DNA of 8,081 bases from Bacteroidota bacterium (GTDB taxonomy: Bacteria; Bacteroidota; Ignavibacteria; UBA10030; SZUA-254): NCBI GenBank assembly GCA_004322375.1, contig SCUC01000021.1:1-8081 (forward strand), read 5' to 3'. The first letter of the stretch is position 1, and every line of letters starts with the position of its first letter. Positions 1 to 6,667 of this stretch are shown in pieces. The translations under genes were made by a program, and so were the position numbers. Under the pieces are notes generated by a model. The model saw nothing but the letters and a program-made list of their open reading frames with translations, was not told where the DNA came from and made no database searches.

Positions 1-89
1 TAAGAAGCATATTATTCCGGTTATACCTGATAGATCGTTTCCTAGGAATCATAAAATACCCAATAAGGCTTTTCTTAAACGCAGAAAGG

Positions 90-194
90 CTATTTAATCC
101 TTAACCTGACAGCATTGGGAATGAGGGGTGTGTAGAACATACTAAGTATCAAAATCACAATTAAGGATAACAGAATTATCCGCTTGCATAACAT
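90..194 (-). CDS. Possible short secreted or membrane peptide, or broken gene start (34 aa)
   Basis: This is a 34-codon ORF running away from ccoN. The start ATG (194-192) is preceded by TTAGGAGCGG, so AGGAG at 202-198 could be a Shine-Dalgarno site, although its 3-base spacing is short. The product begins MLCKRIILLS, followed by a run of Leu, Ile and Val to about residue 20. That is the shape of a signal peptide or single membrane helix. The stop is TAG at 92-90. Downstream, a different frame stays open from just after the stop region to the left edge of the window, so this could be the start of a frameshifted or decayed secreted-protein gene. I recognise no family, and an ORF this short can arise by chance in AT-rich DNA. 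It is kept because the start signal and the hydrophobic segment occur together. Confidence 0.25.
   Translation of the reverse strand: MLCKRIILLSLIVILILSMFYTPLIPNAVRLRIK
165..181. repeat. Small inverted repeat GGATAA-N5-TTATCC
   Basis: A perfect 6-base inverted repeat with a 5-base spacer (GGATAACAGAATTATCC) lies about 75 bases upstream of ccoN. It could be an operator half-site pair or a weak hairpin. It does not match the FNR consensus TTGAT-N4-ATCAA. It lies inside the doubtful minus-strand mini-ORF, so it may have no regulatory role. Confidence 0.3.
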
Positions 195-255
195 CCGCTC
201 CTAATCAAAATTTGAACTGAAACAGTAGTCATAATTTGTACATGAAAGGAATCAC
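195..255 (+). promoter_or_regulatory. Leader and ribosome binding site of the cco operon
   Basis: This segment separates ccoN from the possible divergent mini-ORF and should include part of the oxidase promoter. AAAGGA at 245-250, five bases before the ATG at 256, is a good ribosome binding site and fixes the ccoN start. The palindrome TCAAAATTTGA (205-215) lies in the middle. ATAATTTG at 231-238 only loosely resembles the Bacteroidota -7 element TAnnTTTG, and no well-spaced -35/-10 pair is evident. No FNR-type box is visible here, although cbb3 operons in many proteobacteria are FNR/FixK controlled. Confidence 0.4.
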
Positions 256-1611
256 ATGACCGTTGTACATGAAGATACATCAGCGCGGTGGTTTATTTAC
301 TCATCCATCGCCTTTTTTCTCATCACCATCTCCGTCGGATTAATCATGGCGATTAAGTTTATCTATCCCGAGTTCTTAGGAGGGATTGCAGCCCTCGGTT
401 TCGGACGGATTCGCCCCATTCATACGAACGGCGTGCTGTTCGGATGGCTGCTTGCCGCCAATATGGGACTTGCCTATTATGTTGTTCCACGTCTGGCGGG
501 AACCAAGCTCTTCAGCGAAAAGCTCGGTATGATAACGCTCTTTATCTGGATAGCGGTTGTGCTTGCCGCCGTTGTTACCCTTGGCATGGGCGATACACAG
601 GCGAGGGAATATTTAGAGCTTAATGTATGGTTGGATATTCTTGTCACAATCGCATGGGTACTCTTTGCCATCAATATTTTCGCAACCATAGCAAAGCGGA
701 AGTACGAGCAAATGTATGTCAGTCTCTGGTACATCATGGGTACGATATTCTGGACTGCAATATTATGGATTGTCGGCAACCTGCCTGTCTATTCCGGCGT
801 GAACGATGCGAATGTGAACTGGTGGTTTGGGCATAATGCCGTGGGGCTAATTTTCACCCCGATGGGTATCGCGATGGCATACTATTTCATTCCAAAATCA
901 ACCGGCAACCCGCTGTACAGCCATAAGCTATCCATCATCGGATTCTGGACTATCGCATTTTTGTATATCTGGAACGGCGCGCATCATATTTTATTCGGTC
1001 CTGTTCCTACATGGCTTCAAACGGTAGCAATCCTGTTTAGCGTCTCGCTTCTTATTCCGGTTTGGACTGTCATCACAAATTTTTACGGCACGCTCCGGGG
1101 AAAGTGGACGCAAGGAAATTACATCGTGAAGTTCCTCCTTGCAGGAACTACGTTCTACCTGCTCACCTGCTTCCAGGGACCTATGCACTCGTTGCGTAGC
1201 GTCAACCAGATTATCAGCAAAACGGATTGGATAGTCGGACACGCGCACATGGCGGTATTCGGTGCATTCTCATTTTTTGCCATGGCGGGAATTTATTATG
1301 CCCTTCCTCGCATCTTAAAGAGATCAATGTTCTCCGATAAAATTGGAGAATGGCACTTCTGGCTCTCATTTATAGGATTTCTCGGTTTTGCCATTAGTCT
1401 CTGGATTGGAGGTTTCGTGCAGGGACTGCAATGGATGGATTACACAATCTCTTTTCTTGATACAGTCAAGACGATGTTCCCGTACTATTTTGTCAGGATG
1501 ATTTCCGGCTTGTTGATGCTGGTCGCACAAATTCTCTTTGCGATTAATATTTACAAGACTGTTCGTTCAGCGCCTGAACAAGTTACTCAACTTCAACCCT
1601 CAGCAGCGTAA
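256..1611 (+). CDS. ccoN: cbb3-type cytochrome c oxidase subunit I (catalytic, CcoN)
   Basis: Catalytic subunit of the C-family haem-copper oxidase. It reduces O2 to water at a haem b3-CuB centre in the inner membrane and pumps protons. The 451 residues are almost entirely transmembrane and slightly shorter than the usual length of about 470-490. Ligands can be assigned by motif. His56 (RPIHTNG) and His331 bind low-spin haem b. His329 (TDWIVGHAH) binds haem b3. His193 (WWFGHNAVG) and His243-His244 (WNGAHH) bind CuB. Tyr237, six residues before His243, sits where the C-family cross-linked tyrosine belongs. The DTQAREY motif (113-119) and YYFIPK (209-214) are also typical. One oddity is FQGPM at 306-310, where the family motif as I recall it is FEGPM. 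The start has a clear AAAGGA site, and ccoO follows after 14 bases. The family assignment is secure. Confidence 0.97.
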   Translation: MTVVHEDTSARWFIYSSIAFFLITISVGLIMAIKFIYPEFLGGIAALGFGRIRPIHTNGVLFGWLLAANMGLAYYVVPRLAGTKLFSEKLGMITLFIWIAVVLAAVVTLGMGDTQAREYLELNVWLDILVTIAWVLFAINIFATIAKRKYEQMYVSLWYIMGTIFWTAILWIVGNLPVYSGVNDANVNWWFGHNAVGLIFTPMGIAMAYYFIPKSTGNPLYSHKLSIIGFWTIAFLYIWNGAHHILFGPVPTWLQTVAILFSVSLLIPVWTVITNFYGTLRGKWTQGNYIVKFLLAGTTFYLLTCFQGPMHSLRSVNQIISKTDWIVGHAHMAVFGAFSFFAMAGIYYALPRILKRSMFSDKIGEWHFWLSFIGFLGFAISLWIGGFVQGLQWMDYTISFLDTVKTMFPYYFVRMISGLLMLVAQILFAINIYKTVRSAPEQVTQLQPSAA

Positions 1612-1625
1612 GAAAGGAAAGAACC

Positions 1626-2264
1626 ATGAAATTTGAATCGAAAGCTATTTTGCTTGTTCTCGGTATTGCGGTGTTCATGTTTTTAGGAACGTATTTTACA
1701 ATGATAGTTCCCTTGATGGATCCATCGCTCACCACGCCAACAGAGGATGCAAAAGATTATACCGCGCTTGAGCTGCAAGGAAAGCGTATTTACGAAAAAG
1801 AGGGATGCTGGTACTGCCACACTCAACAGGTGAGAAACCTACTCGAAGAAACTCAGCGATACGGCATGGGTGAAGAAGAAACGTTTAAACGGTTCGGGGT
1901 TCGCGCGTTAATTCAGGCTCCCCCAACACAGCCGGGAGAATGTGTCTTTGATAAACCGCACATGCTCGGCACACGACGCGCCGGTCCCGACCTTGCGCGT
2001 GTTGGAGGCAAATACGATAACAGCTGGCACATTAATCACTTGCGCGACCCGCGCAGCACTTCACCCGGCTCCCTTATGCCCGCGTATACCTGGCTCTTCG
2101 ATATTGCCGGTCAGCCTACGCAGGATGCTATTGCCCTGGTCGCATATTTACAAAAGCTCGGCAGTAATATCAACTGGCGCGAAGAGGGTGTAGAACAGGT
2201 GAAAAAACTTTCAAGCTCAACCAATACAACAGAACCGACAACAGCAGAAGGAATTCAGCAATGA
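1626..2264 (+). CDS. ccoO: cbb3-type cytochrome c oxidase subunit II (monohaem cytochrome c, CcoO)
   Basis: Membrane-anchored monohaem cytochrome c that passes electrons to CcoN. An N-terminal helix (about residues 7-29) anchors a periplasmic domain. The haem c site is CWYCH at residues 61-65 (bases 1806-1820) within EGCWYCHTQQVR, close to the family form EGCYYCHSQMVR. The conserved RRAGPDLARVGGKY (117-130), WHINHLRDPR (134-143) and MPAY (151-154) follow, with Met151 the likely axial ligand. Between ETQRYG and GTRRAGPDL the protein is about 18 residues longer than the proteobacterial sequence I remember, and this segment includes an extra Cys106. The tail after residue 195 is rich in Ser, Thr and Gln. 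AAAGGAAAG at 1613-1621 is the ribosome binding site. The stop codon overlaps the next start by four bases. At 212 residues the length is normal. Confidence 0.96.
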   Translation: MKFESKAILLVLGIAVFMFLGTYFTMIVPLMDPSLTTPTEDAKDYTALELQGKRIYEKEGCWYCHTQQVRNLLEETQRYGMGEEETFKRFGVRALIQAPPTQPGECVFDKPHMLGTRRAGPDLARVGGKYDNSWHINHLRDPRSTSPGSLMPAYTWLFDIAGQPTQDAIALVAYLQKLGSNINWREEGVEQVKKLSSSTNTTEPTTAEGIQQ

Positions 2265-2452
2265 AGCAGCAAGATATTGTCTATGACGATGATCTCATGA
2301 AACAGGATGATGAACGCGGTCCCGGCTGGTTCTTAAAAATCGCTTACATCGTCATTGCGCTATTCTGTATTTACTATTTCTTCGAATATAAAGACTGGAA
2401 ATCGAGCTACGAAACTCAGCAGGAACAGCTCAGGCAGCAGATAGGAAAGTGA
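2261..2452 (+). CDS. Small one-helix cbb3 subunit: CcoQ-like, or CcoP N-terminal anchor only
   Basis: A 63-residue protein with an acidic N-terminus (VYDDDLMKQDDERGPGW), one membrane helix (about residues 22-42) and a short Gln/Glu-rich tail. The pattern of acidic residues, then GPGWFLKIAYI, then an aromatic-rich helix resembles the FixP_N segment at the start of CcoP, where an acidic stretch is followed by a Pro-Gly/Trp-Trp turn and a helix. No CxxCH haem site is present, whereas a normal CcoP has two. It lies where ccoQ and ccoP usually do. GAAGGA at 2247-2252 is the ribosome binding site, the ATG overlaps the ccoO stop (ATGA), and its own stop overlaps ccoG (GTGA). The tight coupling and sensible membrane topology make it a real gene. 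It could be called CcoQ from position and size, but the sequence looks more like a CcoP anchor. The role is inferred to be assembly or stability of the oxidase. Confidence 0.8.
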   Translation: MKQQDIVYDDDLMKQDDERGPGWFLKIAYIVIALFCIYYFFEYKDWKSSYETQQEQLRQQIGK

Positions 2453-3738
2453 TTTGGTTCCACTCATATAATGCCAGGCGAAGGCTGATTCAGGTGCTCA
2501 GCGCGGTTGTATTCATCACGCTGCCTTTTGGGAACATCCTTCGGTTAGATATTCCGACATTACGGTTTTATGCTTTCAACACCGTGTTGTGGATAGACGA
2601 ATTTTATTTATTGTTTCTTGTGCTTATGCTCATAATTTTCATCATTGTAATTTTCTCAATGATATACGGACGTGTTTGGTGCGGATGGATGTGCCCGCAA
2701 ACGGGATTGAACGAGCTTGTCAGCTGGTATGAAAAGAAAACGAAACAATGGCTGAGAGTCCCGAAAACAGGCGCTTCGTTAATACGCCGCGCAACAGCTG
2801 GCGTGCTTCAAATTCTTACCATCTGGATAATTTCATTCTTGATCGGGTTTGTGCTTATCGCATACTTCGTTGATCCTTACACAATGGTCACTGAAATTTC
2901 AGGCGGTACGCTTGGCGTTATTACAACAGGAATCCTCGTCGGAATTTCCGCGCTCACGTTCGTGAATATTATGTTCTGGCGAGAAAAATTCTGCACAAAA
3001 GCTTGTCCGTATGGCATGATGCAAATGGTGATTACTGATTCACGAACACAGATTGTACGATACCGGACAGAACGAAACGACGATTGTATCGAATGTAAAG
3101 CCTGCGTTCGCGACTGCATGATGGGAATTGATATCCGAACATCGCCATACCAGACAGAATGTATTCATTGCGGCGTTTGTGTTGATTCTTGCACGGCAAT
3201 CCTCTCGAGATTACAAAAACCGACATTAATCTCTTTTTCCTGGGGTGAGCAACAAACCGGCAGCCGGTGGTTTGAACGCCTTGGTTTCATAGACGCAAAG
3301 CGATGGATCATCGCATTTGTTGTTGTGGCGTATGCTGTCGTTCTCGCTGTAGTCATCCATACCAGGCAGCCGCTTGCCCTGACAGCTTCCGGCGATCGCT
3401 CCACTCTCTTTCGAGAGGGTAAGGATGGATTGATATACAACGATTACGTTGTGAAAATATCCAACAGAAGCATGGAAGACGGTTTATTTAAGCTCGACTG
3501 CAATGAACGCCATACACCATACACAAGCTGCTCATTATTTATCGCAGAAAACCCTATTCGATTAAAATCGCGCGAAGAAAAAACACTCAAGATGTCTATC
3601 AGCACAAACGGACAACATCTCAAACCGGGTCCGAACAGATTAGAATTGCAAGCGGTGCATACATCAAATTCAACCATCAACACAACGACTGAAATTGTTT
3701 TCTTTATGCCGGAAGAACATTCGGGCAATGTACAATAG
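2449..3738 (+). CDS. ccoG: Cytochrome oxidase maturation Fe-S protein / cupric reductase CcoG
   Basis: Integral membrane iron-sulfur protein of the CcoG/FixG/RdxA family. In studied bacteria it reduces Cu2+ to Cu+ for cbb3 assembly. The N-terminal part has several membrane helices (about 14-32, 50-72, 116-140, 151-175, and a further one at 287-303). Cys78/Cys82 lie in GRVWCGWMCPQT, and Cys182/Cys186 in KFCTKACPYG. A ferredoxin-like 2[4Fe-4S] module follows: Cys213, 216, 219, 223 and Cys238, 241, 244, 248 in CxxCxxCxxxC spacing. Residues from about 310 to 425 form the periplasmic Ig-like FixG C-terminal domain. The start is GTG at 2449, overlapping the previous stop as GTGA, with AGGAAA immediately upstream, so initiation is probably coupled to the preceding gene. 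The length of 429 is slightly under the usual 460-480. All motifs are intact. Confidence 0.95.
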   Translation: MIWFHSYNARRRLIQVLSAVVFITLPFGNILRLDIPTLRFYAFNTVLWIDEFYLLFLVLMLIIFIIVIFSMIYGRVWCGWMCPQTGLNELVSWYEKKTKQWLRVPKTGASLIRRATAGVLQILTIWIISFLIGFVLIAYFVDPYTMVTEISGGTLGVITTGILVGISALTFVNIMFWREKFCTKACPYGMMQMVITDSRTQIVRYRTERNDDCIECKACVRDCMMGIDIRTSPYQTECIHCGVCVDSCTAILSRLQKPTLISFSWGEQQTGSRWFERLGFIDAKRWIIAFVVVAYAVVLAVVIHTRQPLALTASGDRSTLFREGKDGLIYNDYVVKISNRSMEDGLFKLDCNERHTPYTSCSLFIAENPIRLKSREEKTLKMSISTNGQHLKPGPNRLELQAVHTSNSTINTTTEIVFFMPEEHSGNVQ

Positions 3739-3757
3739 TCAACCAAAGTAACGCTTT

Positions 3758-3889
3758 ATGAAAAAAATTATTTACGCCACCATCGCCCTCTTTGTCGGAA
3801 TATTGATTGTCGTCATTATCATAGCAGAGCAACGGCCCGTCCGAACAGTAAAATATGAAAATGGAGTCGTCAGCGAATCCACAAAATGA
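3758..3889 (+). CDS. Small single-helix membrane protein in the ccoH position (43 aa)
   Basis: This 43-residue ORF fills the gap between ccoG and ccoI. It begins MKKIIYATIALF, has a strongly hydrophobic helix (about residues 4-23), and ends in a polar tail of about 20 residues (AEQRPVRTVKYENG and on). The two lysines before the helix suggest N-in topology with the tail in the periplasm. An in-frame TAA at 3749-3751 rules out an earlier start. The ribosome binding site is weak. The stop overlaps the ccoI ATG as ATGA, the same coupling seen at two other junctions, which is the best evidence that it is translated. In standard operons ccoH, a larger one-helix assembly factor with a soluble domain, sits exactly here, but I see no FixH-domain sequence. 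It is also unlike CcoS. It may be a reduced CcoH anchor or an unrelated small subunit. Confidence 0.65.
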   Translation: MKKIIYATIALFVGILIVVIIIAEQRPVRTVKYENGVVSESTK

Positions 3890-6417
3890 GCTCCCGTTCA
3901 TCAACAAAATATATCTCCTCCCCTGCCCCTGAAGCGGAACAGGTAGCCGCAGGCATTTGTGATTTATGCGGGTTGAGACTTCCCAGCCATCCGCACGCAG
4001 TAATCTGGAAAGCAGCTTCACTTCGTTTTTGTTGCTCAGGCTGCCGTCAGGTATTTCTTCTTCTCGCGGAAAGCGGGCTGCTGGAAGGCGATTACAAGCA
4101 ATCGGAACTGTACCAAACGAGCCTCCGTCTCGGCATCATCGCTAAGCCCGATGAAGCCCGGGAGGAGCAAGCGCCGGTACAATGCGATGTGCAGGGCGCA
4201 CAGGAACTTGTCCTTCGCTTAGATGGAATGTGGTGTTCCTCCTGTTCATGGTTAATTGAAAAAGTGGTTAGCTCCCAGCCCGGCGTTGTTCAAGCAAAAG
4301 TTATGTACGCCGCCGACACGGCAAAAATATTTTACAAACCTGAACTTACCGCTCCCGCGACGATATGTGCGAAGATAAACAGTCTTGGATATTCGACGTC
4401 TCCAAGAAATTCCGAATCCGACGAAACATCCACAGAACGTAAATCCCTACTGATAAAAACTGGCGTCGCGCTTTTCCTGATGAACAATATCATGTTCTTC
4501 AGCTATGTGCTGTATATCGGGTATTTTCAGGAACTGGCATCCGAGATGAAAGCGCTCATTCCTTATATTTTATTCGGACTTACGCTCCCCTCCGTGTTCT
4601 GGTGCGGCTTGCCTATTCACAAAAAAGCATTCAACAGTGTAGCGGCTAAAGCCCCGACAATGGAGCTTCTTTTCTCCATGGGAATTTTTGCTGCGTTCTT
4701 TTTCAGCGTTTATGCCATCGTTGCCGGACATGCCCATTACTATTTTGATACCGCCGCGAGCCTCGTTGCATTATTGCTTCTCGGGAAATATGTCGAGCTT
4801 GCGGTGAGACAAAAAGCTTCGGAAAACGTTCATAGATTATACAGCCTGCTTCCGAAAAAAGTTCGCATCAAAGCGCCGGAAGGCGAGCGGTTAGTCTCGG
4901 TAGAAAAATTGCAAATCGGAGATCTCTTTATCGTCAAATCGGGAGAAAAAATTCCTGCAGATGGGACCATCGTTCACGGAAGAGCAATTGTAGATGAATC
5001 ATTGCTCACGGGAGAGTCGAAGCCTGTTGAAAAAAATGAGGATGATACGGTTATTGCATCTTCACTCCTAATCAATGGTCATATAGAAGTTGAAACAACT
5101 CGAACGGGAAAAGGCACCGTTCTTTCTAACATTATTCAAATGGTGGAGCAAGCGCTTTCCACGAAATCCCCGCTGGAACAAACCGTTGACAAGGTATCGC
5201 GGGTATTTATTCCGGGGATCATCGGAGTTGCAATCATCACGTTTACCGCGTTATCATTCTCCGGCGTCGGGATTGAATCCGCCTTGCTCCGCGCGATAAC
5301 AATTTTAGTGATTGCATGTCCCTGTGCGCTTGGCATGGCAACACCATTGGCAATAGCCGCGGGAATCGGGTACGCTGCAAAACGTGGCATCCTTATCAGG
5401 GATGGTGAAGCGCTTCAACGCGCATCGGGTATAACTACCGTGGTGTTTGATAAGACGGGAACCCTTACAGAAGGTAAATTCGCGCTCCATGCCTGTGTGG
5501 GTACGGATTTCGATACGAACGAAGCGTTATATTATCTCGGATCGTTAGAACAATTTTCCAGCCACCCCGTCGCGAACTCAATTGTCGCCGAGTGCAAGAA
5601 TAGAAGCATTCGCCTCACTGCCGCATCGGATATTCGCATTACCGACGGGATGGGCATCGCCGGATACGTGGGCAACAAAGAAGTATGTATCGGTATTGAA
5701 TCGCACGTATCACAATATGGACATTCTATCCAACAGGAGTTTCGCGAGATTGTGGAACGTGAAGTTGATTCCGGGCGGACAGTTGTTTTTTTTGGAATAG
5801 AAGGATGCAGTGTTGTCGGCTTTTGTACACTCGGCGATTCTCTCAAACCCGGAGCAGGTAATGCAATTCACTCTCTGGAGAAGCTTGGTATCTCCTCTCA
5901 GGTTCTATCGGGAGATACAGAGGGGACGACAAAGGCGATTGCAAATCTCGCCGGTATTCAACACTATCACGCCCAGGCGCTGCCGAAAGATAAAATCGAG
6001 TACATGAAGGAACTTCAATCAAGACACGAACGCATCGCCATGGTCGGTGATGGGGTGAACGACGCCCCGGCACTTGCCCAGGCTGACCTCGGAATTGCAA
6101 TAAGCGAGGGAACCGAGCTTGCGATTTCATCGGCTTCTGTCACCTTATTGCGAGACGACCTCCTTCTTGTCCCGGAAACGATAGATATTTCAAGGCGTAC
6201 CGTTCGTATTGTGAAGCAAAATCTTGGTTGGGCATTTTTGTATAATTCGATAGGGATACTCCTGGCTGTCGCGGGCGTATTGAATCCGCTCATTGCTGCG
6301 GGAGCTATGCTGGCGAGCAGTCTCTCCGTTGTGGTAAATTCAATTCGTCTACGGGAACACCAAGGCAAGATCGTTAAGAAGGCGTTAGAGATACTGTTCC
6401 CCTGGCGAGAGCCGTAA
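3886..6417 (+). CDS. ccoI: Copper-transporting P1B-type ATPase for cbb3 assembly (CcoI/FixI)
   Basis: Cu+ P-type ATPase that moves copper across the inner membrane and is needed for the CuB centre of cbb3 oxidase. The 843 residues hold, in order: an N-terminal Cys-rich metal-binding domain typical of the CcoI/FixI group (Cys25-x2-Cys28, then Cys49-Cys50-x2-Cys53); an HMA domain with MWCSSC (Cys117/Cys120); about four membrane helices (187-305); the actuator loop with TGES (375-378); helices 5 and 6 with the CPC copper site (478-480); phosphorylated Asp522 in DKTGT; the HP motif (560-561); GDGVNDAP (721-728); and helices 7 and 8 with YN (786-787) and MLASS (808-812), which complete the Cu+ site. 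Every catalytic motif is intact. The start overlaps the 43-residue gene by four bases and has no good ribosome binding site of its own, so coupling is likely. Location next to ccoG favours CcoI over a CopA detoxification pump. Confidence 0.95.
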   Translation: MSSRSSTKYISSPAPEAEQVAAGICDLCGLRLPSHPHAVIWKAASLRFCCSGCRQVFLLLAESGLLEGDYKQSELYQTSLRLGIIAKPDEAREEQAPVQCDVQGAQELVLRLDGMWCSSCSWLIEKVVSSQPGVVQAKVMYAADTAKIFYKPELTAPATICAKINSLGYSTSPRNSESDETSTERKSLLIKTGVALFLMNNIMFFSYVLYIGYFQELASEMKALIPYILFGLTLPSVFWCGLPIHKKAFNSVAAKAPTMELLFSMGIFAAFFFSVYAIVAGHAHYYFDTAASLVALLLLGKYVELAVRQKASENVHRLYSLLPKKVRIKAPEGERLVSVEKLQIGDLFIVKSGEKIPADGTIVHGRAIVDESLLTGESKPVEKNEDDTVIASSLLINGHIEVETTRTGKGTVLSNIIQMVEQALSTKSPLEQTVDKVSRVFIPGIIGVAIITFTALSFSGVGIESALLRAITILVIACPCALGMATPLAIAAGIGYAAKRGILIRDGEALQRASGITTVVFDKTGTLTEGKFALHACVGTDFDTNEALYYLGSLEQFSSHPVANSIVAECKNRSIRLTAASDIRITDGMGIAGYVGNKEVCIGIESHVSQYGHSIQQEFREIVEREVDSGRTVVFFGIEGCSVVGFCTLGDSLKPGAGNAIHSLEKLGISSQVLSGDTEGTTKAIANLAGIQHYHAQALPKDKIEYMKELQSRHERIAMVGDGVNDAPALAQADLGIAISEGTELAISSASVTLLRDDLLLVPETIDISRRTVRIVKQNLGWAFLYNSIGILLAVAGVLNPLIAAGAMLASSLSVVVNSIRLREHQGKIVKKALEILFPWREP

Positions 6418-6515
6418 TACTCATAACACCTTACCGAATACCCGCGCTTTACCTCCATAAAAAATGAAAACTGATAGCTTTATTATAAGTGATGTGTTTT
6501 CGTAACTGTTCGAAA

Positions 6516-6527
6516 ACCCTCGCGGGT
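6516..6527. repeat. Short inverted repeat ACCC-TCGC-GGGT
   Basis: A 4-base stem with a 4-base loop lies 100 bases after the ccoI stop and is immediately followed by AGTCATTC. It is weak alone and may mark the left edge of the repeat cluster. Confidence 0.3.
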
Positions 6528-6545
6528 AGTCATTCTAAGGTCAAT

Positions 6546-6561
6546 CAATGGCAAGCCATTG
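6546..6561. repeat. Palindrome CAATGGC-AA-GCCATTG
   Basis: A perfect 7-base inverted repeat with a 2-base centre. As RNA it would fold as a 6-pair stem with a 4-base loop. No T-run follows, so it is a poor intrinsic terminator. Confidence 0.5.
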
Positions 6562-6592
6562 TTATTACCTTTGATGACAATATTATGTTCCA

Positions 6593-6615
6593 GCGATGGA
6601 TTTCATACCCATCGC
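6593..6615. repeat. Hairpin GCGATGG-N9-CCATCGC
   Basis: A perfect 7-base stem around a 9-base loop (ATTTCATAC). This stem-loop shape resembles dispersed palindromic repeats found between genes in many genomes. Membership in a repeat family would need genome-wide comparison. Confidence 0.55.
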
Positions 6616-6667
6616 AGATTGACAAAAAACGAAGCGCAATCGCATGTTTTATATTCATGTCATTAGC

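Noticed and set aside
195..255. FNR/FixK box for the cco operon
   Set aside because: TCAAAATTTGA has its half-sites in the wrong order and spacing for TTGAT-N4-ATCAA.
3758..3889. Calling the 43-residue ORF ccoH or ccoS outright
   Set aside because: Position suggests ccoH, but the FixH domain is absent and the sequence lacks the CcoS pattern, so a name would overstate the evidence.
3886..6417. CopA-type copper detoxification ATPase
   Set aside because: The N-terminal Cys-rich domain before the HMA domain and the location directly after ccoG fit the CcoI/FixI group better.
6015..6458. 147-codon open frame antisense to the end of ccoI
   Set aside because: It lies opposite strongly conserved P-type ATPase motifs (GDGVNDAP and the last helices) and its product has no recognisable pattern, so it is a shadow of the real gene.
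6418..6510. Search for ccoS after ccoI
   Set aside because: The only short frame here (about 13 codons from near 6464) has no helix and no CcoS-like sequence. No ccoS is present in the window.
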